Assembly (NCBI GenBank): GCA_021791145.1
Contig: JAJYXE010000031.1
Coordinates: 1-60,444, forward strand
DNA: 60,444 nt
Direction of reading: 5' to 3'
Origin: Actinomycetes bacterium
GTDB taxonomy: Bacteria; Actinomycetota; Acidimicrobiia; Acidimicrobiales; RAAP-2
The notes below the pieces were generated by a model. It was given only the letters and a program-made list of their open reading frames with translations, did not search any database and was not told the origin of the DNA. The translations under genes were made by a program, and so were the position numbers. Below, one piece after another: positions 52,629 through 60,444 of the stretch. Numbering within the stretch: the first letter of the stretch is position 1; each line of letters opens with the position of its first letter.

Positions 52629-53377
52629 ACGCGCTCTACGCCTTCGGGCGCTTCGAGGTAGGGCGGCTCCTTCGGAGCTGGAAGTTCCTCACGATCACGG
52701 TGGGCTTCCCGCTCCTCTTCTACATGCTCTTCCTCGGCGACCGGCGCGCCGGGGAGATCGTCTACGACGGGGTCTCCTGGCGCGAGTACCTCATGGTGTC
52801 GATGTGCTCGTTTGGCGCGCTCATCGCCGCGCTCAACGCGGGCGGCAGCAGGGTCGCGATGGAGCGCGCCGGAGGCTGGGCACGCCAGCTTCGCGTCACG
52901 CCGATGCCCGCCTGGAGCTACGTCGCGGTGAAGATGACCGCGAGCATGCTCGTCGTGCTGCCGGTGGTCCTGCTCGTGGAGCTGGTCGCCGCGACCTTCG
53001 GCGGGGTGTCGCTGCCGCCTGCCACCTGGATCGGACTGAGCGTGCTCCTGTGGATCACGGCCGTGCCGTTCGCCGCGCTCGGCGTCCTCGTCGGCTTCGC
53101 GGTCGGGACCGAGGCGGTCTTCCCGGTCGTGACGGGCCTGCTCTTCGTCCTCGCCTACTTCGGCGGCCTGTTCACCCCGGTGAGCCACATGCCCGGGGTC
53201 CTCCAGGCGATCGCGCACGCGCTGCCGAACTTCCACCACCTCGCGCTCGGCCTCGACGTCCTGAACGGCCACGCGATGGCGGCGTCCCACTGGCTCGTGC
53301 TCGCGGGCTACACGCTCGCGCTCGGAACGCTCATCGTGTGGCGCCACCGCGTCGAGGAGGCACGCGGGGTCGCGTAG
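52625..53377 (+). CDS. ABC-2 type transporter permease
   Basis: 250 residues, six transmembrane helices (FPLLFYMLFLG, ASMLVVLPVVLLVELVAA, GLLFVLAYFGGLFTP and others). Partner of the preceding ATPase; exported substrate unknown. GTG 52625 overlaps the upstream TGA. Confidence 0.93.
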   Translation: MNALYAFGRFEVGRLLRSWKFLTITVGFPLLFYMLFLGDRRAGEIVYDGVSWREYLMVSMCSFGALIAALNAGGSRVAMERAGGWARQLRVTPMPAWSYVAVKMTASMLVVLPVVLLVELVAATFGGVSLPPATWIGLSVLLWITAVPFAALGVLVGFAVGTEAVFPVVTGLLFVLAYFGGLFTPVSHMPGVLQAIAHALPNFHHLALGLDVLNGHAMAASHWLVLAGYTLALGTLIVWRHRVEEARGVA

Positions 53378-53380
53378 GGC

Positions 53381-55750
53381 TCAGCGCTCGGCCCCTCGCG
53401 CGGCCGGCGCGTCCAGGCCGCCGAGGCGGCCGACGAGGAAGCCGACCACCTGCTCTTCCATGTACGCCCGGTCCTCGTGCCGGCGCGGGAGGTGGCGTTC
53501 GGAGGGGAAGCACAAGAGCCGGTAGGGCTTCCTCGCGGTGACGAGCCGGTCGATGAGCCGTGCCGTGTGGCGGAAGTGCACGTTCTCGTCGATGAGGCCG
53601 TGCACGAGCAGCAGGTCGCCGCGAATGGCCGGCACGCAGCCGAAGACCGAGGCGGCACGGTAGCCCTCGGGGTTGGACTGCGGCGTGCCCATGTAGCGCT
53701 CCGTGTAGTGGGTGTCGTAGCCGTCCCAGTCGGTCACCGGCGCGCCGGCCACCCCCGCTCGGAAGACGTCCGGTGCGCGCCCCAGGCATCGGAGGGCCAT
53801 GTAGCCGCCGTAGCTCCAGCCGTACACCCCTACGCGATCGGGATCTGCGAGACCTGCCGCCACCGCCCAGCGGACCGCCGCCACCTGGTCCTGCACCTCC
53901 ACCTCGCCCATCTGCAGGTGGACGGCGGACTCGAAGCGGAGGCCCCTTCGCGCGCTGCCCCGGTTGTCGACCACGAGGACCGCGAAGCCGAGCCGCCGGA
54001 GCGCCTGCGCGCGCATGGAGACGGTCGGCGCCCAGTCGTTCACCGCCAGCTGCACGTGGGGCCCGCCGTAGACCTGCACGACAAGCGGCGGTGCGCTCGC
54101 GTCTGGCGGTGCGCTCGCGTCTGGCGGTGCGCTCGCGTCTGGCGGTGCGCTCGCGTCTGGCGGTGCGCTCGCGTCTGGCGGGTGCGGGTGCGGGTGCGGG
54201 TGCGGGTGCGGACGGTAGTAGAGGCCCACCAACTCGGTCCCGTCGTCCGCAGGGATCGTCACGAGCTCGGGGGGCTCGAGACCGAGCGCGTCGATGCGCG
54301 GGTCGCGCCGGTCGTGGAGGACAACGACCTCCGGTCCTTCGCCGCAGCCGTCGGGTGCGGCGCAACCACGGAGCCGCACCGTCGGCGGGCTGCCGAGCGA
54401 GCCGTGGCGGTCGACGAACCAGCGGCCGTCGCCGGACACCTTGACCCTGTGCGTGCCGGGGTCCGCGGTCAGGCGACGCACCTCGCCGCCTTCGAGCGGG
54501 ACGGCGTAGAGGTGCCGCTCGGTGGGGCCGTCCCTGGTGGCGGTGAAGTACACCACCCCGGCCGCCTCGTCCACGCCTTCGAGCGCGTCGACCTGCCACT
54601 CCCCGAAGGTGAGCCCGCGCACGAGCTCGCCGGCGGCCGACCGGAGCTCCAGGTGGCGGAAGCCGCTGCGCTCGGAGCTCCAGAGGAACTCTCCGGTCGC
54701 GAGCTCGCGGAAGTCGTCGTGCAGGTTCACGTACGGCACGCATCGCTCGGAGTGGACGAGCGTGCCCTCGCCCGTCGTCACGTCGAAGGAGACGAGGTCG
54801 AGGCGCGTCTGGTCCCGGGACTCGATCTCCGCCATAAGCCGTCCGCTCCGGAGCCAGCGGACCCGGGCGAGATACCCGTCGCCGTCCCCGGTCCGCATCC
54901 ACACGGTCTCCCCCCCGGCGGCCGGGACCACGCCGAGGCGGACCCTCGCGTTGTCCTTCCCGGCGAACGGGTACCGGTGGTCCTCCTCGGCAACCGGTCC
55001 CACCTCGTCGCTCCCCTGGTGGACGATCCGGTACACCGGGATGTGGCGCTCGTCGACCTCGCAGTAGGCGATGGACGCGGAGTCGGGCGACCACCAGTAC
55101 CCGGTCGATCGGTCCATCTCCTCTTGCGCGACGTACTCGGCCACGCCGTTGCGAAGGCCGTCGCACGCGGTGCGGGTGAGCCTGACCGGCTCGGCCCCCG
55201 CCGCGGCCGCGGCCACGTGCAGCTCGCCGCCGCGCACGAACGCGACCGCCGTCCCGTCCGGCGACAGGCACGGTGTGAGAACCTCGCCGCCGCCGCCGCC
55301 CTGCTGGTCCCTGGCGTCCTGCCCGCCCGCGCCGGCGAGCAGGACCTCCTCGGTCGCGCGCTCGGGTCCGCCGGCGAGCCCCCGCAGCACATGGAGCCCG
55401 TCGGGGAGGGGTACGAGGAGCGCGTCGGCCCGCTCGGCCCAGGACGCGGACGTGATCCCGACGCCGACCTCCCGAGCCCGCTCGCGGCGTAGCTGGTCCT
55501 CGATGGAGAGCGACTGCTCGGTCACCGGCGCTCCGCCGACGCGGACCTCGACCGGCCCCGACGAGGGATCCTCCAGCTCGAGCGCGAACAGCCGCTGGTC
55601 GAGCGCTCCGTCGGGCGCGTAGCGGTAGACGAGGACCCGGTCGCCTGCGCCGAAGGAGAAGCCGACCGGCTCGGCAGCCCCGGGGAGCGGGAGGCGGCCG
55701 ATCTCCTCGAAGGGGATCGGCGCGCGGGGGTCTGCGTCGGGCTCGCTCAC
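53381..55750 (-). CDS. Dipeptidyl peptidase IV-like serine peptidase (S9B)
   Basis: 789 residues. A beta-propeller N-terminal part with YVAQEEMDRSTGYWW, the DPP IV double-Glu motif, and an alpha/beta hydrolase C-terminal part. The catalytic triad is Ser646 (GWSYGGY), Asp721 (HGLIDEN) and His753 (PSERHL). No signal peptide is seen, so it may be cytoplasmic. The junction between domains carries an 18-bp and a 6-bp repeat. GTG 55750 lies inside an 11-bp repeat array. Confidence 0.93.
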   Translation of the reverse strand: MSEPDADPRAPIPFEEIGRLPLPGAAEPVGFSFGAGDRVLVYRYAPDGALDQRLFALELEDPSSGPVEVRVGGAPVTEQSLSIEDQLRRERAREVGVGITSASWAERADALLVPLPDGLHVLRGLAGGPERATEEVLLAGAGGQDARDQQGGGGGEVLTPCLSPDGTAVAFVRGGELHVAAAAAGAEPVRLTRTACDGLRNGVAEYVAQEEMDRSTGYWWSPDSASIAYCEVDERHIPVYRIVHQGSDEVGPVAEEDHRYPFAGKDNARVRLGVVPAAGGETVWMRTGDGDGYLARVRWLRSGRLMAEIESRDQTRLDLVSFDVTTGEGTLVHSERCVPYVNLHDDFRELATGEFLWSSERSGFRHLELRSAAGELVRGLTFGEWQVDALEGVDEAAGVVYFTATRDGPTERHLYAVPLEGGEVRRLTADPGTHRVKVSGDGRWFVDRHGSLGSPPTVRLRGCAAPDGCGEGPEVVVLHDRRDPRIDALGLEPPELVTIPADDGTELVGLYYRPHPHPHPHPHPPDASAPPDASAPPDASAPPDASAPPDASAPPLVVQVYGGPHVQLAVNDWAPTVSMRAQALRRLGFAVLVVDNRGSARRGLRFESAVHLQMGEVEVQDQVAAVRWAVAAGLADPDRVGVYGWSYGGYMALRCLGRAPDVFRAGVAGAPVTDWDGYDTHYTERYMGTPQSNPEGYRAASVFGCVPAIRGDLLLVHGLIDENVHFRHTARLIDRLVTARKPYRLLCFPSERHLPRRHEDRAYMEEQVVGFLVGRLGGLDAPAARGAER
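54087..54210. repeat. 18-bp (x5) and 6-bp tandem repeats in the DPP IV-like gene
   Basis: 54087–54176: five identical 18-bp units (PDASAP). 54178–54210: about five GGGTGC units (HP repeats). Both lie between propeller and hydrolase domains. Confidence 0.95.
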
Positions 55751-55820
55751 GGCTCGGTCACAGCTCGGTCACAGCTCGCTGACGGATCGGTCTCAGCTCG
55801 GTCACGGATCGGTCTCAATT
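55744..55820. repeat. 11-bp helix-phased repeats over the DPP IV-like start codon
   Basis: Seven abutting 11-bp units of CGGTCACAGCT type, two identical and the rest with a few changes. They fill most of the gap between the M24 stop and the DPP IV-like start and run through that start codon. On the minus strand most units contain GTGA or a variant of it. Confidence 0.9.
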
Positions 55821-55851
55821 CCAAGGGGGTCCGGCTCAGCTCCAAGGGGGG

Positions 55852-57024
55852 TCAGCTCTCGATGCTCACCAGCTCGCGAGGTGCGTCGTTGAGCCGCCTC
55901 GGCCCTGTCGCGGTGACCACGACGATGTCCTCCAGGCGCATCCCGAAGCGCCCTGGGTGGTAGATGCCCGGCTCGACGGAGAACGCGTGGCCCGGGACCA
56001 GTGCGGTGGTGCTCCCCTCCACGATGTAGGGCTCCTCGTGCGTCTCGATCCCGATGCCGTGACCCGTGCGATGGATGAACGCGCCTCCGAGCCCCGCGGC
56101 TTCGATCACGGCCCGCGCGGCGCGGTCGACGTCCTGGGCTCGGGCCCCCGCGATGGCCGCCTGCACCCCCGCGTCCTGCGCCTCGCGCAGCACCGCGTAG
56201 GACTCCTCCACCTCGGCGCCGGGCCGACCGGTGCACACGGTCCTCGTGATGTCAGAGCTGTATCCCATGCTGGTGCCCGGGACGAGCACCTGGCCGCCGA
56301 AGTCGCACACGACGGTCTCCCCTTCTTGGATCACGCGCGCGCCGCTCTCGTGGTGCGGGCTCGCGCTGTTGGGGCCGCTCCCGACGATCGTGAAGTCCAC
56401 CCTGTGATGTCCTTCGGCGATCAGCCGGCGGCCGATGTCCTCTGCGACGGCCGCTTCGGTCCTGCCCACGAACGGGATCTCGGACGCCTGGACGGCGCGC
56501 GCCACGCGATCCGCGGCGCTCCCCGCTCTGGCGAGCATCTCCACCTCGAGGTCGTCCTTCACCGCACGGAGCGGTCCCGTCACCACCGACGCGGCCACGA
56601 ACGTCGCTCTGGGCATCCGCTCTTGGAGCCCGAGCAGCGTGCTCGCCCAGGCCTGGTCGGACACGCCGACCCGGTCGGCGCCGGGGCTCGCGGCCAGCGT
56701 TGAGATCAGGGCGAGCGGGTCCTCGGAGTCGAGCCACGGCCGCACCTCGAAGAGCTCTTCTTCGAAGCGGTGCACCCGGGCCTCCTCGAGTGCAGGCACC
56801 GCCAGCACGGGCACCTCGTCGCCTCGGACCACGAGCATCGTGATCCGCTCGAGCGGCATCGCCGCATAGCCGGTCAGCCACGGGAGATCGCCCCCGTGGG
56901 ACACGAGCAGCACTTTCACGCCGAGCTCCGACATCCGGGCGCGGGTCCGGCGCAGCCGGTCGGCGAACGCCGCGACGACGTCGCGGCCCTCCGGCTGGTC
57001 CAACCCGGCGGTCACGCCGCTCAC
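55852..57024 (-). CDS. M24-family Xaa-Pro aminopeptidase-like metallopeptidase
   Basis: 390 residues. The N-terminal creatinase-like domain is followed by the pita-bread fold with five metal ligands: VVCDFGG (Asp), SSDITRTV (Asp), TGHGIGIETHEEP (His), SVEPGIY (Glu) and RLEDIVVV (Glu). Probably removes N-terminal residues next to proline. GTG 57024, 25 bases after the MBL–Rieske gene; no good ribosome site, so coupling is likely. Confidence 0.93.
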   Translation of the reverse strand: MSGVTAGLDQPEGRDVVAAFADRLRRTRARMSELGVKVLLVSHGGDLPWLTGYAAMPLERITMLVVRGDEVPVLAVPALEEARVHRFEEELFEVRPWLDSEDPLALISTLAASPGADRVGVSDQAWASTLLGLQERMPRATFVAASVVTGPLRAVKDDLEVEMLARAGSAADRVARAVQASEIPFVGRTEAAVAEDIGRRLIAEGHHRVDFTIVGSGPNSASPHHESGARVIQEGETVVCDFGGQVLVPGTSMGYSSDITRTVCTGRPGAEVEESYAVLREAQDAGVQAAIAGARAQDVDRAARAVIEAAGLGGAFIHRTGHGIGIETHEEPYIVEGSTTALVPGHAFSVEPGIYHPGRFGMRLEDIVVVTATGPRRLNDAPRELVSIES

Positions 57025-57049
57025 CGGTGACCGCTCGTGGCGTGGCGCT

Positions 57050-58738
57050 TCATCGGGCGTCCTCCCTCCGCATGGTCGTCGGGTCAGCTGCCGGCCCGGC
57101 GTCTCCAAGGGGCCGGCTGTCTCCTGGCGCCGCCGGGTGCTCGGGCAGCTCGCCGGCCGGCACGGTGAAGAGCTCGAACCCCTCTGCCGTGAGGCAACGA
57201 CCGGTCGCGAGGTCGTAGCGGTTCCCGTGGAGCGCGCAGGTGAGCACCCCGTCCTCCACGTGCCCGAAGCGCAGCAGGTCCGCGCCGAGATGCGGGCAGT
57301 GCCGCTGGACGAGGTACCCGTCTGCGCGCCACAGCTCTCCCACCGCCGCCTCCCCGCGCGCGTGACGGCGCTCGGCGAGCGCCAGCGAAGCCTCGAGGTA
57401 GGCCATGCGACGCGGCGAGAGGCACTTGAAGAAGCTGAACACGTTCTCGTTGTACTCGCCCCGCCTCGTGGCCTCGAAGCGACAGGACAAGAAGAGCTCG
57501 TTGACCCAGTCCTCCACCTGCCGGTCGACGAGGGAGCACAGGAGCGCCTCGTCGAAGAAGAAGGCATGGCCCGCGTCCTGGACCTCCTCGGGGCCTCCAC
57601 GCCGTACGCGCGGCACCCCCGGCTCGCTGGCAGGTCCCACGCCGGGGTCGATCACGACCGCGAAGCGGCCCACGTCGAGGGCGACGGTGCCCCCGAGGGC
57701 CCGCCGCACCGAGGGAGCTTGCGCGAGGAGCGGCTCGATCCACGCAGCCATCCGGGCGACCACCACGTCGGGGTCGACAGCGCCCGGGAGCGGAGGAAGG
57801 GCGGCGGCGATCTCCTTCCGGCGCCGTGCCTGGTAGCTGCGAAGGTACCCCTCCTTGTCCCGGTAGATCGACTCGACATCGGTGCCGACGAGGCGGTGTG
57901 TGACCTCGACGCGTCCGGGCGAGACCTCGACCTGCGATCCGGCGACCGCGAGATGCCCGCGGTCGATCCCGTTCTCCTCGAGGACCCGCAGGAAGCTGGG
58001 CTGGTCCTGAAAGATGTTGGCGGGGTCGTCGTGAAGGTCGTTGAGGCCGTAGAGCGGGTCGTCGAGGAACGCAGGCGGTCCCGCGAAGGGCACGACGTGC
58101 GCCGCATCGAGCTCCCGGATGTACTGCATGGCGCGCTGGCCCTGCCGGACGCGCTTTTCGCGCGACAGCTCTTCCTTTGCCGCCGCGTCCCACCGGTACA
58201 CCATCGGGTACCAGATGGCGCCGGAGTACTGGAGGAAATGGACGTCGTAGGGGCCGAGCGCGCGCAACGCGGAGAGGTCGCGCGGGTGGCAGTCGTTCTG
58301 GTTGAGGATCCGGGTGCTGGCGTCCTCCACGACGATCGCTGAGTCGCCGATCGGCCCGTCGGCGACCGAGGTCACCGTCACGATCGCCACGCGCAGCCCG
58401 TCGAGCTCGACGCGCCGCCCGGAGTGCGTCTCGACGAACTTCGAGAATCCGAGCGCCTCGAGCGCGCGCCGGAGATCGTCGAGGGGGAAGTCCGGCAGCA
58501 GAACGGTGGTCGACTTGTCGACGTGCTCGGCGAGGAACCGGGCGTCGAAGTGGTCCTTGTGGAGGTGGGAGACATAGAGGTAGTCGGGGGACGAGATCCG
58601 CTCGAGGTCGAGCCCGGCGTTGTCGGGAAAGGGGAACCACGAGCCGAAGTAGGCGCCGTTGAACCACGGGTCGCACAGCACGCTGCGCCCGTTCGCCTCG
58701 ATGAACAGCCCTGCGTGGCCGGTGATCAGGATGCGCAT
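57050..58738 (-). CDS. MBL-fold protein with C-terminal Rieske domain
   Basis: 562 residues. Residues ~1–260: metallo-beta-lactamase fold with HLHKDH (His58, His60, Asp62, His63). Middle ~270–460: unassigned. Residues ~460–540: Rieske [2Fe-2S] ligands Cys481-Pro-His483 and Cys501-Ala-Leu-His504, with the standard 17-residue gap. CMP-N-acetylneuraminate hydroxylase also joins these domains, but with Rieske first. An oxygenase or redox-coupled hydrolase is likely; the substrate is unknown. Confidence 0.85.
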   Translation of the reverse strand: MRILITGHAGLFIEANGRSVLCDPWFNGAYFGSWFPFPDNAGLDLERISSPDYLYVSHLHKDHFDARFLAEHVDKSTTVLLPDFPLDDLRRALEALGFSKFVETHSGRRVELDGLRVAIVTVTSVADGPIGDSAIVVEDASTRILNQNDCHPRDLSALRALGPYDVHFLQYSGAIWYPMVYRWDAAAKEELSREKRVRQGQRAMQYIRELDAAHVVPFAGPPAFLDDPLYGLNDLHDDPANIFQDQPSFLRVLEENGIDRGHLAVAGSQVEVSPGRVEVTHRLVGTDVESIYRDKEGYLRSYQARRRKEIAAALPPLPGAVDPDVVVARMAAWIEPLLAQAPSVRRALGGTVALDVGRFAVVIDPGVGPASEPGVPRVRRGGPEEVQDAGHAFFFDEALLCSLVDRQVEDWVNELFLSCRFEATRRGEYNENVFSFFKCLSPRRMAYLEASLALAERRHARGEAAVGELWRADGYLVQRHCPHLGADLLRFGHVEDGVLTCALHGNRYDLATGRCLTAEGFELFTVPAGELPEHPAAPGDSRPLGDAGPAADPTTMRREDAR

Positions 58739-59036
58739 CGCGCGGACGCTCCTCTGCTCGGCATGGACCCGGCGCTGCGCCGCAGGCGCCGTCGAGCGCC
58801 CGCGGCGTGCTCACCGGTGCACCGGATCCGGCGCGGGACGGTCCTGGAGGCGAGACGGTTCACGGCGCCATGTTGGCATCCACACGCGGGCGGCGGGGAC
58901 ACCGACGTCGCGAGCGGCGGGTGGCAGGTGGCGGCGGCAGCGGGCGGCGGCAGCGGATGGCGGAATGGCAGGTGCTGGCGACGGGCGGTCAAGGCATTCG
59001 ACAGCGGCACTGCGCTGCGGGCAAGCTCGCCAGCCG
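58739..59036. other. Divergent region, MBL–Rieske / methyltransferase
   Basis: About 300 bases of mostly G/C. GGCGGCAG-type repeats occur around 58930–58960. No promoter, RNA or short gene recognised with confidence. Confidence 0.35.
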
Positions 59037-59873
59037 ATGACATCTCGCGACGTCCTCCGCCGCATCGCCAGATCCCTCGCCCCCCTCCAACCGCGCCGGG
59101 CGCTGGTGTCGACGGGCGCCCACCTCTCCCCGGTCGCCTTGACACGGCTGACGAACGCACTCGGGGGGCTCGAGCAGGGACGCTGGCTCGCCGACGTCGC
59201 TCCGGACCTCCCCAACCTCCCCGACCGGTTCGCGGTCTTCGACGTGGCCATCCGGCGGGTCATCGGATCGAAGCCGCTCTACCTCGAATTCGGCGTGTAC
59301 CGCGGCAGGACCATGCGGTACTGGGCCTCCCACCTCCCCTCTCCCCAGGCCCGCCTCGTCGGGTTCGACAGCTTCGAGGGACTTCCCGAGAACTGGCAGC
59401 CCAACGCGCAGGCGGGCGCCTTCTCGGTCGGCAGACCTCCCGAGATCGACGATCCCCGGGTCTCCTTCGTGGTCGGCTGGTTCGAGAGGACGCTCCCCTC
59501 CTACGAGCCACCCGCGCACGACCAGCTGATCGTCAACGTCGACTGCGACCTGTATTCGAGCACCCGCAGCGTGCTCGACTGGCTCGCCCCCCACCTCCGT
59601 GCGGGCACCCTCGTCTACTTCGACGACCTCTTCAATCGCGATCACCAGTGGCGCGCCCTCCAGGAGTGGCTCGCCGGGAGCGGGAGCGCCGCCCGGCCGG
59701 TCGCGATGGCTCGCTGGGGCCACCACCTGCTCTTCGAGCTCCCTCCGCTGGCAGCCGGCGAGGGCGGCACCGGAGAGGGCGGCACCGGAGAGGGCGGCAC
59801 CGGCGAGGGCGGCACCGGCGAGGGCGGCACCGGCGAGGGCGGCACCGGCGAGGCCGGCGCAGGCGAGCACTGA
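59037..59873 (+). CDS. TylF/MycF-like SAM-dependent methyltransferase
   Basis: 278 residues. LYLEFGVYRGRTMRYWASHL is the SAM-binding motif I, then LVGFDSFEGLPENW and NVDCDLYSSTRSVLDWLAP; these match macrocin O-methyltransferase-like proteins, which modify sugars or polyketides. Substrate unknown. The tail is a 15-bp repeat (GEGGT units). ATG 59037 is the first start after the divergent region. Confidence 0.88.
   Translation: MTSRDVLRRIARSLAPLQPRRALVSTGAHLSPVALTRLTNALGGLEQGRWLADVAPDLPNLPDRFAVFDVAIRRVIGSKPLYLEFGVYRGRTMRYWASHLPSPQARLVGFDSFEGLPENWQPNAQAGAFSVGRPPEIDDPRVSFVVGWFERTLPSYEPPAHDQLIVNVDCDLYSSTRSVLDWLAPHLRAGTLVYFDDLFNRDHQWRALQEWLAGSGSAARPVAMARWGHHLLFELPPLAAGEGGTGEGGTGEGGTGEGGTGEGGTGEGGTGEAGAGEH
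59760..59849. repeat. 15-bp tandem repeat at the methyltransferase 3' end
   Basis: Six units of GAGGGCGGCACCGGM encode EGGTG repeats at the C-terminus, with a decayed seventh. Confidence 0.95.
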
Positions 59874-59960
59874 CCTGACCTCCTCGCGGCCCGGTGGGGC
59901 CCGAAGGCGGCGGGCCAAAGTGCGACCCGGAGTGCCACGACCGAGCCGAGCCGCACCGCG

Positions 59961-59994
59961 ACGAAGGCCTGCCGCGAGCGCGGCAGGCCTTCGT
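59961..59994 (-). terminator. rRNA operon terminator hairpin
   Basis: Perfect 14-base arms (59961–59974 and 59981–59994) around a short loop, ten bases after the 5S gene on the minus strand. There is no U-run after it for the rRNA direction. It may also stop the convergent methyltransferase transcript. Confidence 0.75.
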
Positions 59995-60003
59995 TCGAAA
60001 AAA

Positions 60004-60120
60004 TCCCGGCGGCGTCCTACTCTCCCAGGGGGTCACCCCCCAAGTACCATCGGCGCTGGCGGGCTTAACTGCCGTGTTCGGAATGGGAACGGGTGTTTCC
60101 CCGCCGCCATGGCCACCGGA
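60004..60120 (-). rRNA. rrf: 5S ribosomal RNA
   Basis: About 117 bases on the minus strand. Universally conserved 5S segments are visible, such as CCCATTCCGAACACGG and GGTACTTGG. Ends are estimated from pairing of the two termini (TCCGGTGG with the CGCCGGGA end). Confidence 0.95.
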
Positions 60121-60216
60121 AACCGACGCTCTCCGGCCGGCAGCTTTGCGCGAGCTGTCCGAGCCGGGCGGCAGCGGGTCGCTGCCCCTGAGCGTTCCAG
60201 AGCGAGCACGAGCACG

Positions 60217-60444
60217 TCCCAAGCCCTCGGCCGATTAGTACCGGTCGGCTGAACACATTGCTGTGCGTACACCTCCGGCCTATCAACGTGGTCGTCTAGC
60301 CACGGGCCTTACCAGGTTAACCCTGTGGGAGATCTCATCTCGAAACGAGCTTCGCACTTAGATGCTTTCAGCGCTTATCCCACCCGTAGGTCGCAAACCA
60401 GCCGTGCCCTTGGCAGGACAACTGGCACACGAGAGCTACGTCCG
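60217..60444 (-). rRNA. rrl: 23S ribosomal RNA, 3' end (partial)
   Basis: Minus strand, running off the right edge. Conserved 23S terminal segments are present, including GGTACTAATCGGCCGAGG near the 3' end and GTTTGCGACC further in. The 3' boundary is approximate. A 96-base spacer separates it from 5S. Confidence 0.95.

Noticed and set aside
53477..55492. 671-codon plus-strand ORF
   Set aside because: Antisense to the DPP IV-like gene, whose catalytic triad and DPP IV motif are intact.

Overview
The window is very GC-rich, densely packed DNA from an actinobacterium. Lineage markers are a DUF4193 protein, an actinobacterial DSHCT-type helicase end, and the gcvH–garA-like–ftsR–DUF151–merR neighbourhood that Mycobacterium also carries. 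A ferredoxin-dependent 2-oxoacid oxidoreductase, a split glycine decarboxylase and a hydrogenase-4-like cluster fit the Acidimicrobiia better than Mycobacteriales or Streptomyces; that placement is inference, not a measured result. I annotate 51 substantial protein genes, one nine-codon leader ORF, and the 3' end of an rRNA operon.

Layout. 1–10.2 kb: helicase 3' end, a duplicated ThyX-like protein, DUF4193 protein, small hypotheticals, GNAT, pyrophosphatase, FKBP, a zinc-ribbon protein and a GGDEF–EAL protein. 10.2–17.1 kb: UppS, two overlapping MutS-like ATPases headed by a leader ORF, a dynamin-like GTPase and a universal stress protein. 17.2–25.0 kb: a six-gene, end-to-end overlapping hydrogenase-4/complex I-like operon. 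25.2–28.9 kb: MGDG-synthase-like glycosyltransferase, HpnJ radical SAM enzyme and an EamA/NIPA-like membrane protein. 28.9–44.6 kb: glycine cleavage genes (PB, PA, T and, separately, H) around MerR, FtsR, FHA and DUF151 proteins, with an iron permease, a GT87 enzyme and an AcuI-like reductase inserted, then ManC and PgsA. 44.6–53.4 kb: DUF1015, KorAB, class I aldolase, TPR protein and an ABC-2 exporter. 53.4–59.9 kb: DPP IV-like peptidase, M24 peptidase, an MBL–Rieske fusion and a TylF-like methyltransferase. 60.0 kb to the end: 5S rRNA and the 3' end of 23S rRNA, on the minus strand.

The most unusual system is the 17.2–25.0 kb operon. Its membrane arm keeps the Glu and Lys residues of proton-pumping complex I antiporter subunits. 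Its catalytic subunits have lost all four [NiFe]-ligand cysteines and all four proximal [4Fe-4S] cysteines. The only cysteine cluster site left is a half-degenerate ferredoxin domain fused to the small subunit, which can still hold one [4Fe-4S]. It is a complex I-like machine with no visible catalytic metal site.

A second theme runs through the whole window: short tandem repeats. Inside genes the units are multiples of three (6, 12, 15, 18, 24, 30, 33 or 60 bp) and encode linkers and tails. Between genes 8-, 11- and 19-bp units also occur. They inflate ordinary proteins (FtsR, MutS-like, DPP IV, PgsA, TylF-like and others) and probably vary between strains.
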